Positions 1 to 12,500 of a stretch of 64,000 nucleotides of DNA are shown here, in pieces. A program made the translations under genes and the position numbers. The notes below the pieces were generated by a model, which saw nothing but the letters and a program-made list of their open reading frames with translations, was not told the DNA's origin and did not search any database. Source of the DNA: Melitaea cinxia (taxonomy: Eukaryota > Arthropoda > Insecta > Lepidoptera > Nymphalidae). Each line of letters opens with the position of its first letter. Position 1 is the stretch's first letter. The DNA is taken from positions 1,178,001-1,242,000 of the forward strand of contig NC_059420.1 of assembly GCF_905220565.1 (NCBI RefSeq), written 5' to 3'.

Positions 1-2
1 TT

Positions 3-1406
3 GAATATTCCAGATACGCCATTGATCGCGGCCTCATCGTCATCCCTAAATCGGTGACCAAGAGTCGAATCATACACAACTTCAACGTCTTCGATTTTCA
101 GCTGACAGTTGACGATATCAAGACTATTGGAAGCTTGGAATGTAATGGAAGACTGTGTTCCATGGGAGAGTGAGTATATTTATAGTAATAATCAACTAAC
201 AATGATCGCATGATTTGCGATCACCACGACCAGTGAGCATATGCAGCATCAAATCTATCATGCGTGAGTGACATCGAATACCCGAATGCGCTTTCGCTAC
301 TTTTTTTTGTTTTTTTTTTTTCAATTGGCAATTCTCGTACATAGTACATTTGCCATTATCAAACCTTCCGCTACTTCTTATTCATGATTTCTGACTGTCT
401 CGTGTCAAACGCAATTTGACGTAGTTGGTATTGACATTTGACGTAGTTGGTTTTGACTTTTTTCTGCTGCAAAGTTGTCTAACCCGTGTTAATCAAAAAA
501 AATTGAACAATATTATATTATTTAATGAAATAAATAAGTAAATATGTTACATGTCGTAATTTATAAAAACATTTTGCTCGAAAACGAAAAAAATCCAAGT
601 TCACATATAAAAACTATATCATTTGAGTTAACAAAAATTAAAACTACTAAGCCAAACTCAATCAAATTTTTGTGCGACTAAATAGCAGCTATTCCCCATC
701 GAACAAAAAAATAATCACATAATCAGATCTCGTTCTCGTAATCGGAAATCTCCGCGTGATCGGTGTACATACATAAAAATACCAACCGAATTAACCTCCA
801 CGTTTTCGAAGTTTTAAAAGTCGAGACAATAATGAGTGGAACCATATATAGGTACTCCCGAATGCAACTAAAGAACAGCGTATTAAAATTCATGCTTTTT
901 CTCCTTGAATGATATTCATTAGAATTTAAGACCATGTTTTTCTGCTCATTGGACAATTCATGCACACCCTGCTGAAAATTCCAAATAAAAACGATAATTT
1001 GTAGATACATATGGGAAGTTATTGTAAACTATTGTGTGTTTGAAACAGGGATTAAAAAAATTTCATACAATTTTCATATAATTTTTATCCGTTATTATCT
1101 GGGCTATCTGAATCCAAATAGATCTATCTGAAATCCAGAATCAATCCAATTTACAATAATTTCCCATAAAAATCATCGTTTTTTATTTGGAATTATCAGC
1201 ATGGATACAACTCGACCAAAGTATTACAAACAAACAAACAAACGATCAATCATCATATCAAGCTCATATTTTAACACAAATTAAAACTTAAAAATTAGGG
1301 TTAAGATCTTTTTCTCGCGTAGAACCTGATCTAAATTGATATATGTAATTATTATTTTTGTTTCAGTGACCATCATCCCGATTTTCCGTTCCACGATGAG
1401 TTTTAA
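3..1406 (+). CDS. Aldo-keto reductase, C-terminal exons (partial)
   Basis: These are the last two coding exons of a cytosolic NADPH-dependent aldo-keto reductase that begins left of the window. Exon 3-169 encodes the end of the TIM barrel, with the cofactor-binding motif VIPKSVTKSRI followed by NFNVFDFQLTVDDIKTI. This is the family pattern in which IPKS contacts the 2'-phosphate of NADPH. It ends in GA|GTGAGT. Exon 1367-1406, after TTTCAG, restores the frame and encodes the typical short C-terminal tail HPDFPFHDEF and TAA. AATAAA follows at 1527. The intron (170-1366) is AT-rich and I see no gene in it. The family assignment is firm; substrate and subfamily cannot be told from this fragment because the catalytic Asp/Tyr/Lys/His exons are missing. 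Confidence 0.88.
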
Positions 1407-1526
1407 TGTAAGCTGGAATTAAGTGAAAAAAAAATTCGCACTTTTTTTTCTCTTTTGTTTCTCCTAGCTGATAATCACAGCTTTGTACACAGATAAGGAA
1501 AACATGTCAAACATTCGTATAATTGA

Positions 1527-1532
1527 AATAAA
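1527..1532 (+). terminator. Polyadenylation signal of the aldo-keto reductase
   Basis: AATAAA lies about 120 bases after the stop codon, in AT-rich sequence. It is the first canonical signal downstream of the gene. Confidence 0.5.
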
Positions 1533-1617
1533 ATTGTTTAAAAACATATCTTTTGTTTTATTACATTCCCTTATTAAATATTTGAATTTAATTAATTTCT
1601 AAATTAAAGACAATAAT

Positions 1618-2362
1618 TGTGTTTGCTCGCAAACGAAAAAAAACCGACTTCAATTACATCGACGAGTAGTACAACGTAGATCGACGAAAAAATAGTCAAG
1701 TAACTGCGCGTTATCAAAGATTACTCAAAAAGTAGTTATCAGATCTCAATAAAATTTATATGTGACCACATGACAAACATCAGCTTTCGAATAAATTAAA
1801 AATTATTAAAATCGGTACACCCAGTAAAAAGTTATTGCAGATTTTCAAGAAGTTCCCTCGATTTCTCTAAGATCCCATCATCAGATCCTGGTTTCCTTAT
1901 CATGGTACCAAACTAGGGATATCCCCTTTCCAACAAAAAAAGAATTATCAAAATCGGTATACCCAGTAAAAAGTTATTGCGGATTTTCAAGAATTTCCAT
2001 CAATTTCTCTGGGATCCCATCATCAGATCCTGGTTTTCTTATTATGGTACTAAACTTGAGATATCTCCTTTCCAACAAAAAAAGAATTATCAAAATCGGT
2101 ACATCCAGTAGAAAGTTATATGGTATAATACAACGTAGGTCGACGAAAAAAGCGTCAAGTAAAAACGCATTATTAGATATAGCTCGAAAAGTAGTTATTG
2201 GATCTCAAATAAATTTAAATGGGACCAATTGGCACACACCACCTTTCGACTATAAGAAAATTTGTCGAAATCACTCCACCCAGTCAAAAGTTCTGATGTA
2301 ACATACATAAAAAAAATAAAGTCGAATTGAGAACCTTCTCCTTTTTTGGAAGTCGGTTAAAA
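1618..2362. repeat. Interspersed element with AACCGACTT ends and an internal 142-bp tandem repeat
   Basis: The left edge reads GCAAACGAAAAAAACCGACTT and the right edge GGAAGTCGGTTAAAA, so the ends are inverted copies of each other, as in a MITE. Inside, a block around CCAGTAAAAAGTTATTG starts at about 1821, 1963 and 2105, a 142-bp period with the third copy cut short. A shorter relative lies at 21226-21492. No protein is encoded; the 85-codon open frame near 2044 lies wholly inside the repeat. Confidence 0.7.
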
Positions 2363-2410
2363 AGAATATATATTTTGGAAATGAAAACTTCTTTAGCGGC
2401 ACTTTTTTGT

Positions 2411-2603
2411 GATGATTTTTATACTGTTTTCAAGCAGTATTGTGTTCCTGTTAGTGAGTAAGGTGACCAGAGCTCCTGGGGGGATTGGGGATTGGGTCGG
2501 CAACGCGCTTGCGATGCTTCTGGTGTTGCAGGCGTCTATAAGCTACGGTAATCGCTTACCATCAGGTGAGCCGTACGCTTGTTTGCCGACCTTGTGACAT
2601 AAA
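2411..2603 (+). repeat. Interspersed repeat, family A
   Basis: Runs from about TTTTCAAGCAGTATTGTG through GTGAGTAAGGTGACCAGAGC to GTGAGCCGTACGCTTGTTTG. The same body recurs about ten times in this window on both strands, mostly in introns. It is non-coding and probably a short non-autonomous element. I did not find clear target duplications. Confidence 0.7.
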
Positions 2604-2934
2604 AAAAAGATGAGTAAAAAATGTTAAACTCGCGTCAGGGCCATGACAGTGCCTAGTGCGAGTTTTGTTTACAGAAACGCGTTTATACGTAAAGATTATT
2701 CTGTATGAACAATACAGCCTAGACGATAAATAATAGAATACGATACAATAGATACAGAGTCATTTAGCGGCAAACGCGAGAACCAGATTGTAATGCTTAT
2801 TCCTTCATTCCTTATTCCAAATATCCCATACAAAATGAAATTAAAATTTACGCCCGTTATTTCTATCATATAATAGTTATATAATAGTTAATAGTGATGT
2901 AGTTTCTGATTATGTAATTTACTTCTGATTCAGT
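2604..2934. other. AT-rich intergenic sequence, nothing recognised
   Basis: No open frame, gene motif or repeat found elsewhere in the window. It lies between a family A element and another dispersed repeat, in the convergent gap between the aldo-keto reductase and the zinc-finger gene. Confidence 0.4.
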
Positions 2935-2935
2935 T

Positions 2936-3130
2936 TGGGGGTGTGTGGGAGGAGCAGGGTGTGAAGGTCCTCGCCCGCCTTCGAAAAGTGAAGATCCTTC
3001 GACCAGACGGATGTTGTGTCTGGTGGGCTACTGGAGGCAATTGTTGTTGTCGGGTCCTTATATATATACTCAATCGCTCTGATAACTTTCATATCGCGGT
3101 GTAGGATGTCGGTTTTTTCTAGTTTGTATG
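2936..3130 (+). repeat. Dispersed repeat, second copy at 27740-27925
   Basis: Shares a block with 27740-27925: GGGGGTGTG, a CCTTCGA/CCCTCGCAAA stretch, GTCTGGTGGGCTA, a TGTTGTCGG core and AATCGCTCTGATAACTTT. Non-coding. The second copy sits inside a family D element, so it is mobile or was mobile. Confidence 0.6.
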
Positions 3131-3231
3131 TGGCGAGATAGGCATGAGGTAAATAAAAGACTGAAGTGTTATGCGTGATATATTAATATATTTATAAGCT
3201 GTGGCATCAGGTAAATAAAAGTCTTTGAAGT

Positions 3232-6200
3232 GTTATGCGTGATGTATCGATATACACCAGCTGCGGCGTCAAGCGAGGGCCAGCGGGCCCGCGGTGGCGG
3301 TGCACGGCCCGCATGTGGCGCACGGCGGCGGGCCGGCTGCGGCAGGCGGTGTTATGTGTCGATATACAGCAGCTGCGGCAGGCCGTGTTATGTGTCGATG
3401 TACGGCAGCGGCGGCACGGGCCCGCGGTGGCGGTGCACGGCCCGCATGTGGCGCACGGCGGCGGGCCGGCTGCGGCAGGCGGTGTTATGTGTCGATATAC
3501 AGCAGCTGCGGCAGGCCGTGTTATGTGTCGATGTACGGCAGCGGCGGCACGGGCCCGCGGTGGCGGTGCACGGCCCGCATGTGGCGCACGGCGGCGGGCC
3601 GGCTGCGGCAGGCGGTGTTATGTGTCGATATACAGCAGCTGCGGCAGGCCGTGTTATGTGTCGATGTACGGCAGCGGCGGCACGGGCCCGCGGTGGCGGT
3701 GCACGGCCCGCATGTGGCGCACGGCGGCGGGCCGGCTGCGGCAGGCGGTGTTATGTGTCGATATACAGCAGCTGCGGCAGGCCGTGTTATGTGTCGATGT
3801 ACGGCAGCGGCGGCACGGGCCCGCGGTGGCGGTGCACGGCCCGCATGTGGCGCACGGCGGCGGGCCGGCTGCGGCAGGCGGTGTTATGTGTCGATATACA
3901 GCAGCTGCGGCAGGCCGTGTTATGTGTCGATGTACGGCAGCGGCGGCACGGGCCCGCGGTGGCGGTGCACGGCCCGCATGTGGCGCACGGCGGCGGGCCG
4001 GCTGCGGCAGGCGGTGTTATGTGTCGATATACAGCAGCTGCGGCAGGCCGTGTTATGTGTCGATGTACGGCAGCGGCGGCACGGGCCCGCGGTGGCGGTG
4101 CACGGCCCGCATGTGGCGCACGGCGGCGGGCCGGCTGCGGCAGGCGGTGTTATGTGTCGATATACAGCAGCTGCGGCAGGCCGTGTTATGTGTCGATGTA
4201 CGGCAGCGGCGGCACGGGCCCGCGGTGGCGGTGCACGGCCCGCATGTGGCGCACGGCGGCGGGCCGGCTGCGGCAGGCGGTGTTATGTGTCGATATACAG
4301 CAGCTGCGGCAGGCCGTGTTATGTGTCGATGTACGGCAGCGGCGGCACGGGCCCGCGGTGGCGGTGCACGGCCCGCATGTGGCGCACGGCGGCGGGCCGG
4401 CTGCGGCAGGCGGTGTTATGTGTCGATATACAGCAGCTGCGGCAGGCCGTGTTATGTGTCGATGTACGGCAGCGGCGGCACGGGCCCGCGGTGGCGGTGC
4501 ACGGCCCGCATGTGGCGCACGGCGGCGGGCCGGCTGCGGCAGGCGGTGTTATGTGTCGATATACAGCAGCTGCGGCAGGCCGTGTTATGTGTCGATGTAC
4601 GGCAGCGGCGGCACGGGCCCGCGGTGGCGGTGCACGGCCCGCATGTGGCGCACGGCGGCGGGCCGGCTGCGGCAGGCGGTGTTATGTGTCGATATACAGC
4701 AGCTGCGGCAGGCCGTGTTATGTGTCGATGTACGGCAGCGGCGGCACGGGCCCGCGGTGGCGGTGCACGGCCCGCATGTGGCGCACGGCGGCGGGCCGGC
4801 TGCGGCAGGCGGTGTTATGTGTCGATATACAGCAGCTGCGGCAGGCCGTGTTATGTGTCGATGTACGGCAGCGGCGGCACGGGCCCGCGGTGGCGGTGCA
4901 CGGCCCGCATGTGGCGCACGGCGGCGGGCCGGCTGCGGCAGGCGGTGTTATGTGTCGATATACAGCAGCTGCGGCAGGCCGTGTTATGTGTCGATGTACG
5001 GCAGCGGCGGCACGGGCCCGCGGTGGCGGTGCACGGCCCGCATGTGGCGCACGGCGGCGGGCCGGCTGCGGCAGGCGGTGTTATGTGTCGATATACAGCA
5101 GCTGCGGCAGGCCGTGTTATGTGTCGATGTACGGCAGCGGCGGCACGGGCCCGCGGTGGCGGTGCACGGCCCGCATGTGGCGCACGGCGGCGGGCCGGCT
5201 GCGGCAGGCGGTGTTATGTGTCGATATACAGCAGCTGCGGCAGGCCGTGTTATGTGTCGATGTACGGCAGCGGCGGCACGGGCCCGCGGTGGCGGTGCAC
5301 GGCCCGCATGTGGCGCACGGCGGCGGGCCGGCTGCGGCAGGCGGTGTTATGTGTCGATATACAGCAGCTGCGGCAGGCCGTGTTATGTGTCGATGTACGG
5401 CAGCGGCGGCACGGGCCCGCGGTGGCGGTGCACGGCCCGCATGTGGCGCACGGCGGCGGGCCGGCTGCGGCAGGCGGTGTTATGTGTCGATATACAGCAG
5501 CTGCGGCAGGCCGTGTTATGTGTCGATGTACGGCAGCGGCGGCACGGGCCCGCGGTGGCGGTGCACGGCCCGCATGTGGCGCACGGCGGCGGGCCGGCTG
5601 CGGCAGGCGGTGTTATGTGTCGATATACAGCAGCTGCGGCAGGCCGTGTTATGTGTCGATGTACGGCAGCGGCGGCACGGGCCCGCGGTGGCGGTGCACG
5701 GCCCGCATGTGGCGCACGGCGGCGGGCCGGCTGCGGCAGGCGGTGTTATGTGTCGATATACAGCAGCTGCGGCAGGCCGTGTTATGTGTCGATGTACGGC
5801 AGCGGCGGCACGGGCCCGCGGTGGCGGTGCACGGCCCGCATGTGGCGCACGGCGGCGGGCCGGCTGCGGCAGGCGGTGTTATGTGTCGATATACAGCAGC
5901 TGCGGCAGGCCGTGTTATGTGTCGATGTACGGCAGCGGCGGCACGGGCCCGCGGTGGCGGTGCACGGCCCGCATGTGGCGCACGGCGGCGGGCCGGCTGC
6001 GGCAGGCGGTGTTATGTGTCGATATACAGCAGCTGCGGCAGGCCGTGTTATGTGTCGATGTACGGCAGCGGCGGCACGGGCCCGCGGTGGCGGTGCACGG
6101 CCCGCATGTGGCGCACGGCGGCGGGCCGGCTGCGGCAGGCGGTGTTATGTGTCGATATACAGCAGCTGCGGCAGGCCGTGTTATGTGTCGATGTACGGCA

Positions 6201-9200
6201 GCGGCGGCACGGGCCCGCGGTGGCGGTGCACGGCCCGCATGTGGCGCACGGCGGCGGGCCGGCTGCGGCAGGCGGTGTTATGTGTCGATATACAGCAGCT
6301 GCGGCAGGCCGTGTTATGTGTCGATGTACGGCAGCGGCGGCACGGGCCCGCGGTGGCGGTGCACGGCCCGCATGTGGCGCACGGCGGCGGGCCGGCTGCG
6401 GCAGGCGGTGTTATGTGTCGATATACAGCAGCTGCGGCAGGCCGTGTTATGTGTCGATGTACGGCAGCGGCGGCACGGGCCCGCGGTGGCGGTGCACGGC
6501 CCGCATGTGGCGCACGGCGGCGGGCCGGCTGCGGCAGGCGGTGTTATGTGTCGATATACAGCAGCTGCGGCAGGCCGTGTTATGTGTCGATGTACGGCAG
6601 CGGCGGCACGGGCCCGCGGTGGCGGTGCACGGCCCGCATGTGGCGCACGGCGGCGGGCCGGCTGCGGCAGGCGGTGTTATGTGTCGATATACAGCAGCTG
6701 CGGCAGGCCGTGTTATGTGTCGATGTACGGCAGCGGCGGCACGGGCCCGCGGTGGCGGTGCACGGCCCGCATGTGGCGCACGGCGGCGGGCCGGCTGCGG
6801 CAGGCCGTGTTATGTGTCGATGTACGGCAGCGGCGGCACGGGCCCGCGGTGGCGGTGCACGGCCCGCATGTGGCGCACGGCGGCGGGCCGGCTGCGGCAG
6901 GCGGTGTTATGTGTCGATATACAGCAGCTGCGGCAGGCCGTGTTATGTGTCGATGTACGGCAGCGGCGGCACGGGCCCGCGGTGGCGGTGCACGGCCCGC
7001 ATGTGGCGCACGGCGGCGGGCCGGCTGCGGCAGGCGGTGTTATGTGTCGATATACAGCAGCTGCGGCAGGCCGTGTTATGTGTCGATGTACGGCAGCGGC
7101 GGCACGGGCCCGCGGTGGCGGTGCACGGCCCGCATGTGGCGCACGGCGGCGGGCCGGCTGCGGCAGGCGGTGTTATGTGTCGATATACAGCAGCTGCGGC
7201 AGGCCGTGTTATGTGTCGATGTACGGCAGCGGCGGCACGGGCCCGCGGTGGCGGTGCACGGCCCGCATGTGGCGCACGGCGGCGGGCCGGCTGCGGCAGG
7301 CCGTGTTATGTGTCGATGTACGGCAGCGGCGGCACGGGCCCGCGGTGGCGGTGCACGGCCCGCATGTGGCGCACGGCGGCGGGCCGGCTGCGGCAGGCGG
7401 TGTTATGTGTCGATATACAGCAGCTGCGGCAGGCCGTGTTATGTGTCGATGTACGGCAGCGGCGGCACGGGCCCGCGGTGGCGGTGCACGGCCCGCATGT
7501 GGCGCACGGCGGCGGGCCGGCTGCGGCAGGCGGTGTTATGTGTCGATATACAGCAGCTGCGGCAGGCCGTGTTATGTGTCGATGTACGGCAGCGGCGGCA
7601 CGGGCCCGCGGTGGCGGTGCACGGCCCGCATGTGGCGCACGGCGGCGGGCCGGCTGCGGCAGGCCGTGTTATGTGTCGATGTACGGCAGCGGCGGCACGG
7701 GCCCGCGGTGGCGGTGCACGGCCCGCATGTGGCGCACGGCGGCGGGCCGGCTGCGGCAGGCGGTGTTATGTGTCGATATACAGCAGCTGCGGCAGGCCGT
7801 GTTATGTGTCGATGTACGGCAGCGGCGGCACGGGCCCGCGGTGGCGGTGCACGGCCCGCATGTGGCGCACGGCGGCGGGCCGGCTGCGGCAGGCGGTGTT
7901 ATGTGTCGATATACAGCAGCTGCGGCAGGCCGTGTTATGTGTCGATGTACGGCAGCGGCGGCACGGGCCCGCGGTGGCGGTGCACGGCCCGCATGTGGCG
8001 CACGGCGGCGGGCCGGCTGCGGCAGGCGGTGTTATGTGTCGATATACAGCAGCTGCGGCAGGCCGTGTTATGTGTCGATGTACGGCAGCGGCGGCACGGG
8101 CCCGCGGTGGCGGTGCACGGCCCGCATGTGGCGCACGGCGGCGGGCCGGCTGCGGCAGGCGGTGTTATGTGTCGATATACAGCAGCTGCGGCAGGCCGTG
8201 TTATGTGTCGATGTACGGCAGCGGCGGCACGGGCCCGCGGTGGCGGTGCACGGCCCGCATGTGGCGCACGGCGGCGGGCCGGCTGCGGCAGGCGGTGTTA
8301 TGTGTCGATATACAGCAGCTGCGGCAGGCCGTGTTATGTGTCGATGTACGGCAGCGGCGGCACGGGCCCGCGGTGGCGGTGCACGGCCCGCATGTGGCGC
8401 ACGGCGGCGGGCCGGCTGCGGCAGGCGGTGTTATGTGTCGATATACAGCAGCTGCGGCAGGCCGTGTTATGTGTCGATGTACGGCAGCGGCGGCACGGGC
8501 CCGCGGTGGCGGTGCACGGCCCGCATGTGGCGCACGGCGGCGGGCCGGCTGCGGCAGGCGGTGTTATGTGTCGATATACAGCAGCTGCGGCAGGCCGTGT
8601 TATGTGTCGATGTACGGCAGCGGCGGCACGGGCCCGCGGTGGCGGTGCACGGCCCGCATGTGGCGCACGGCGGCGGGCCGGCTGCGGCAGGCGGTGTTAT
8701 GTGTCGATATACAGCAGCTGCGGCAGGCCGTGTTATGTGTCGATGTACGGCAGCGGCGGCACGGGCCCGCGGTGGCGGTGCACGGCCCGCATGTGGCGCA
8801 CGGCGGCGGGCCGGCTGCGGCAGGCGGTGTTATGTGTCGATATACAGCAGCTGCGGCAGGCCGTGTTATGTGTCGATGTACGGCAGCGGCGGCACGGGCC
8901 CGCGGTGGCGGTGCACGGCCCGCATGTGGCGCACGGCGGCGGGCCGGCTGCGGCAGGCGGTGTTATGTGTCGATATACAGCAGCTGCGGCAGGCCGTGTT
9001 ATGTGTCGATGTACGGCAGCGGCGGCACGGGCCCGCGGTGGCGGTGCACGGCCCGCATGTGGCGCACGGCGGCGGGCCGGCTGCGGCAGGCGGTGTTATG
9101 TGTCGATATACAGCAGCTGCGGCAGGCCGTGTTATGTGTCGATGTACGGCAGCGGCGGCACGGGCCCGCGGTGGCGGTGCACGGCCCGCATGTGGCGCAC

Positions 9201-9590
9201 GGCGGCGGGCCGGCTGCGGCAGGCGGTGTTATGTGTCGATGTACGGCAGCGGCGGCACGGGCCCGCGGTGGCGGTGCACGGCCCGCATGTGGCGCACGGC
9301 GGCGGGCCGGCTGCGGCAGGCGGTGTTATGTGTCGATATACAGCAGCTGCGGCAGGCCGTGTTATGTGTCGATGTACGGCAGCGGCGGCACGGGCCCGCG
9401 GTGGCGGTGCACGGCCCGCATGTGGCGCACGGCGGCGGGCCGGCTGCGGCAGGCGGTGTTATGTGTCGATATACAGCAGCTGCGGCAGGCCGTGTTATGT
9501 GTCGATGTACGGCAGCGGCGGCACGGGCCCGCGGTGGCGGTGCACGGCCCGCATGTGGCGCACGGCGGCGGGCCGGCTGCGGCAGGCGCG
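3232..9590. repeat. 133-bp GC-rich minisatellite, about 48 copies, derived from the terminal exon of the ZAD zinc-finger gene
   Basis: The landmark GGTGTTATGTGTC starts at 3348, 3481 and so on to 9455. That span is 6107 bases, which equals 47 x 133 minus 4 x 36, so the array is explained exactly by 133-bp units plus four shortened 97-bp units (near 6800, 7300, 7660 and 9230). I see almost no point differences between units. On the minus strand each unit holds 93 bases encoding the end of the zinc-finger protein (CRSRPAAVRHMRAVH ... VPPLPYIDT and TAA), a 4-base link, and a 36-base partial duplicate of the stop-codon end. Decayed copies of the 36-base part lie at the left edge (about 3150-3270). 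Because 133 is not a multiple of 3 and the plus strand lacks stops, all three plus frames stay open for over 2100 codons; these are not genes. Confidence 0.97.
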
Positions 9591-12500
9591 TGCGCACACC
9601 GCACAGCGCACGCGCGCCGCGCCGTGGCAGGCGCGCCGGTGCGTGCGCAGGCTGTTGCCGGCCTTGAAGGCGGCGGGGCACTGCGGGCACTGGGGGGGGG
9701 GGTATGAATAGATTAAATATAATATACCAATGGTTACGGCAGCATAGGTGGGAGAGGAGGGTTTTGTTGACTTTCACTGACAAGGGTGGAAGACGGTTAA
9801 AAATTACTTAAATTCTGCTTACGTAATACACAGTCACAGCCGAAAACCGTCTTACCAAAATGACAGCATTGGATGACGGAAGACACCTGGCATATGGTTG
9901 AAGAGAGCCGAAAACTTAAAGCCAGTGGTGCTAGCATTACAGAGTTGAATGCTAAGTCAGCTATCATACAAGCTGCTTATCGACGTGACCGCAATAATCA
10001 TGTGGGTAGGATATGTGATGAACTGGAACAACACTCTGACAAATATCAGACCAAAGATCTGCATAATAAGGTGTGATACATAACACACCAATTTAAGCCT
10101 GAGACGTGAGCTATTGAGGACTCCGCTGGGACAACGGTTACGGAGATAAAGAATATAGCGAATGTGTGGAAGGAATATTGCCAATCACTATTTTCCAACA
10201 ATTTGGCATCAAGCATCACGTACTCTCCCTACGATATACATGACCGTGAACCCGACATAATGCATGATGAAGTACGAGCAGCAACTAAACACCTCAATGC
10301 AATAAAGCTATAGGTTGTGACGAAATCGCAATTGAGGTCCTCAAAGTGATGGGAGAATCTGGAGTAGATGTCTTATATACCATCTGCAGTAAAACATGGG
10401 AGACCGGAATATGGCCCGACAACTAGTCGAAATACATTTTTATTCCACTGCACAAAAAAGGGTCCACCAAAAAATGCAACAACTACCGACTCATATCCTT
10501 GATATCGCTTGTAAGTAAGGTGATGCTCCACATAATGAATACAAGGCTGTTGGCCTACATTCTCGTTAAAGGAAGAGGCACTCGCGAACGAATTCTCATA
10601 TTGCGTCAGATTATTGAGAAGGCCAGAAAATTCAATACAACCCTTTACATCTGCTTTGTGGACTTTCGCAAAACATTTGATACGGTCATATGGACACACC
10701 TCTGGACAATACTAGCAGAAATGGGTGTACCGCAACATCCAATAGTTCTGGGAGGCTGTATGAAGACGGTACTGCAGCGGTAAAAGTGGATGATACTCTT
10801 TCAAGTAATTTAAAACTGAGGCCGGTGTACGACAAGGATGCATCTTATCGCCATTACTTTTTAACACCTACACAGAGTACATTATGCGCATAGTCCTGGA
10901 AGATTGGAACAAAGGAATATCAGGAAATTCCTAGTGTGCCCTGTCCTACCTCAGTTAAATTACAAACACATAGGGAAGTACCAGCACAGAATACCATATA
11001 TCGGACAATTTATTACTTCAAACAAAATATAAAAAAAAAATTAAGCTCTATGAACCAACTTTTCCACCTAGTCACTAAGAGTCAAACTTCATATTTGGCC
11101 ATTGCTTCTACCTTTGTTGGGAGCATGCGTTGAGGAACTTTCAACCTTTATAAAAATGTCTAAGGGGTGACCCATTCAGGTTCTTGCTCTATACATTCGA
11201 AAGCTGTTACTTGCCCTAACGTTCGATTTATCAATAAATTTTTTTTTTCAATGTCACTAGGTGGGCAAACAAGCGTACGGCTCACCTGATGGTAAGCGAT
11301 TACCGTAGCTTATAGACATCTGCAACACCAGAAGCATCGCAAACGCGTTGCCGACCCAATCCGCAATCCCCGCAGGAGCTCTGGTCACCTTACTCACCAA
11401 CAGGAACACAATACTGCTTGAAAACAGTATTATCTAGCTGTGATCTTCTGTAAGGTCGAGATTGTGAACAGTAATTTTTGAGCTATCTTAAATAATGGAT
11501 ATTTTTAAATTGGACAACTTTGACGGTGTTCCCATTTCATTACTCGGCGATGTAAATTGAATTGGTTTTTGAAGTAAAACTTCTTTAAACACATTTGACT
11601 TGAGGAGGAAGCTGGTGAATGCGTCACGAGTGCGTTACGAAAAGTGTGATCGACCGAGGCAAACGAAGTAAGAGAGGTGCGAGCAAACTTTTTCTTTCTC
11701 TCTTTCTCTCATAGCCAATTACGTTTCGTATATCCAAGACAGTGCAGGCCTATTGTGCAGAAGTTTTACTTCAATCGTGTGGTCTAAAGCACACTTTTTT
11801 TTTGTTTTGAGAATAATCAGTTATTACAAATAAATGTGCCTCAATATGAAGGTATAATAATAATAATAATACTTTGAAGATTTTATCGGTGCGGTGCGAG
11901 TGTTTGTGCTGGGCGAGCAAGTAGGCGGCGTGGAACTTGGCGCCGCACGCCTCACACACGAACGGCTTCTCGCCTCGGTGGCGCCTCTCGTGATTCTAAC
12001 ACCGCCATTAAAAAAAAACAATAAAAAAACATCAATACGGGTCTTCCTGACCATTCTATTGAGTTCCTTGAAGAATCTACATTCCGAATCGGTGGTAGCT
12101 TCGCACTTGTTAAAGAAAAAGTTTCAAATAATGTTTTAAAGTCTAAAATTAAAAAAAAAAAAGATTGGTGCTTGGCATCGCTCTGGTGCACCGTGAGGTT
12201 ACCGAACACCGTGAGTTACAGACCAGCGATTGCGGATTCGAGTTCCGCTTAGTTATCCGCTGGTTGTCTATTCTTTTGGTTCTCCCCACTGTGCCTCGGA
12301 GGGCACGTTAAGTCCCAATTGTTATCATAGTAGTTATAGTAGGGAATACAATCGCCGATATACAGAGGACCAGCGTGGTAGACAAAGTTCCGACTTCTAC
12401 ATGGAAAAAGAGGCCTATACCCAGCAGTGGGACGTTACAGATTGAATCGATCGAGGATTTGGCGGGAGCTTGGGGAGTCCTATGTCCAGTCCAGTGAACT

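Noticed and set aside
2044..2597. Short plus-strand frames of 60-85 codons
   Set aside because: They lie within dispersed repeats found elsewhere in the window and show no family features.
3232..9590. CRISPR-like or other spacer-repeat array
   Set aside because: Units are identical along their whole length, without unique spacers, and the genome is eukaryotic.
3230..9711. Three overlapping plus-strand open frames of more than 2100 codons, which look like giant repetitive Cys/Arg/Gly proteins
   Set aside because: They exist only because the 133-bp unit lacks stops on the plus strand and its length (1 modulo 3) rotates the same three peptides through all frames. The real coding strand is the minus strand, and only at the array edge.
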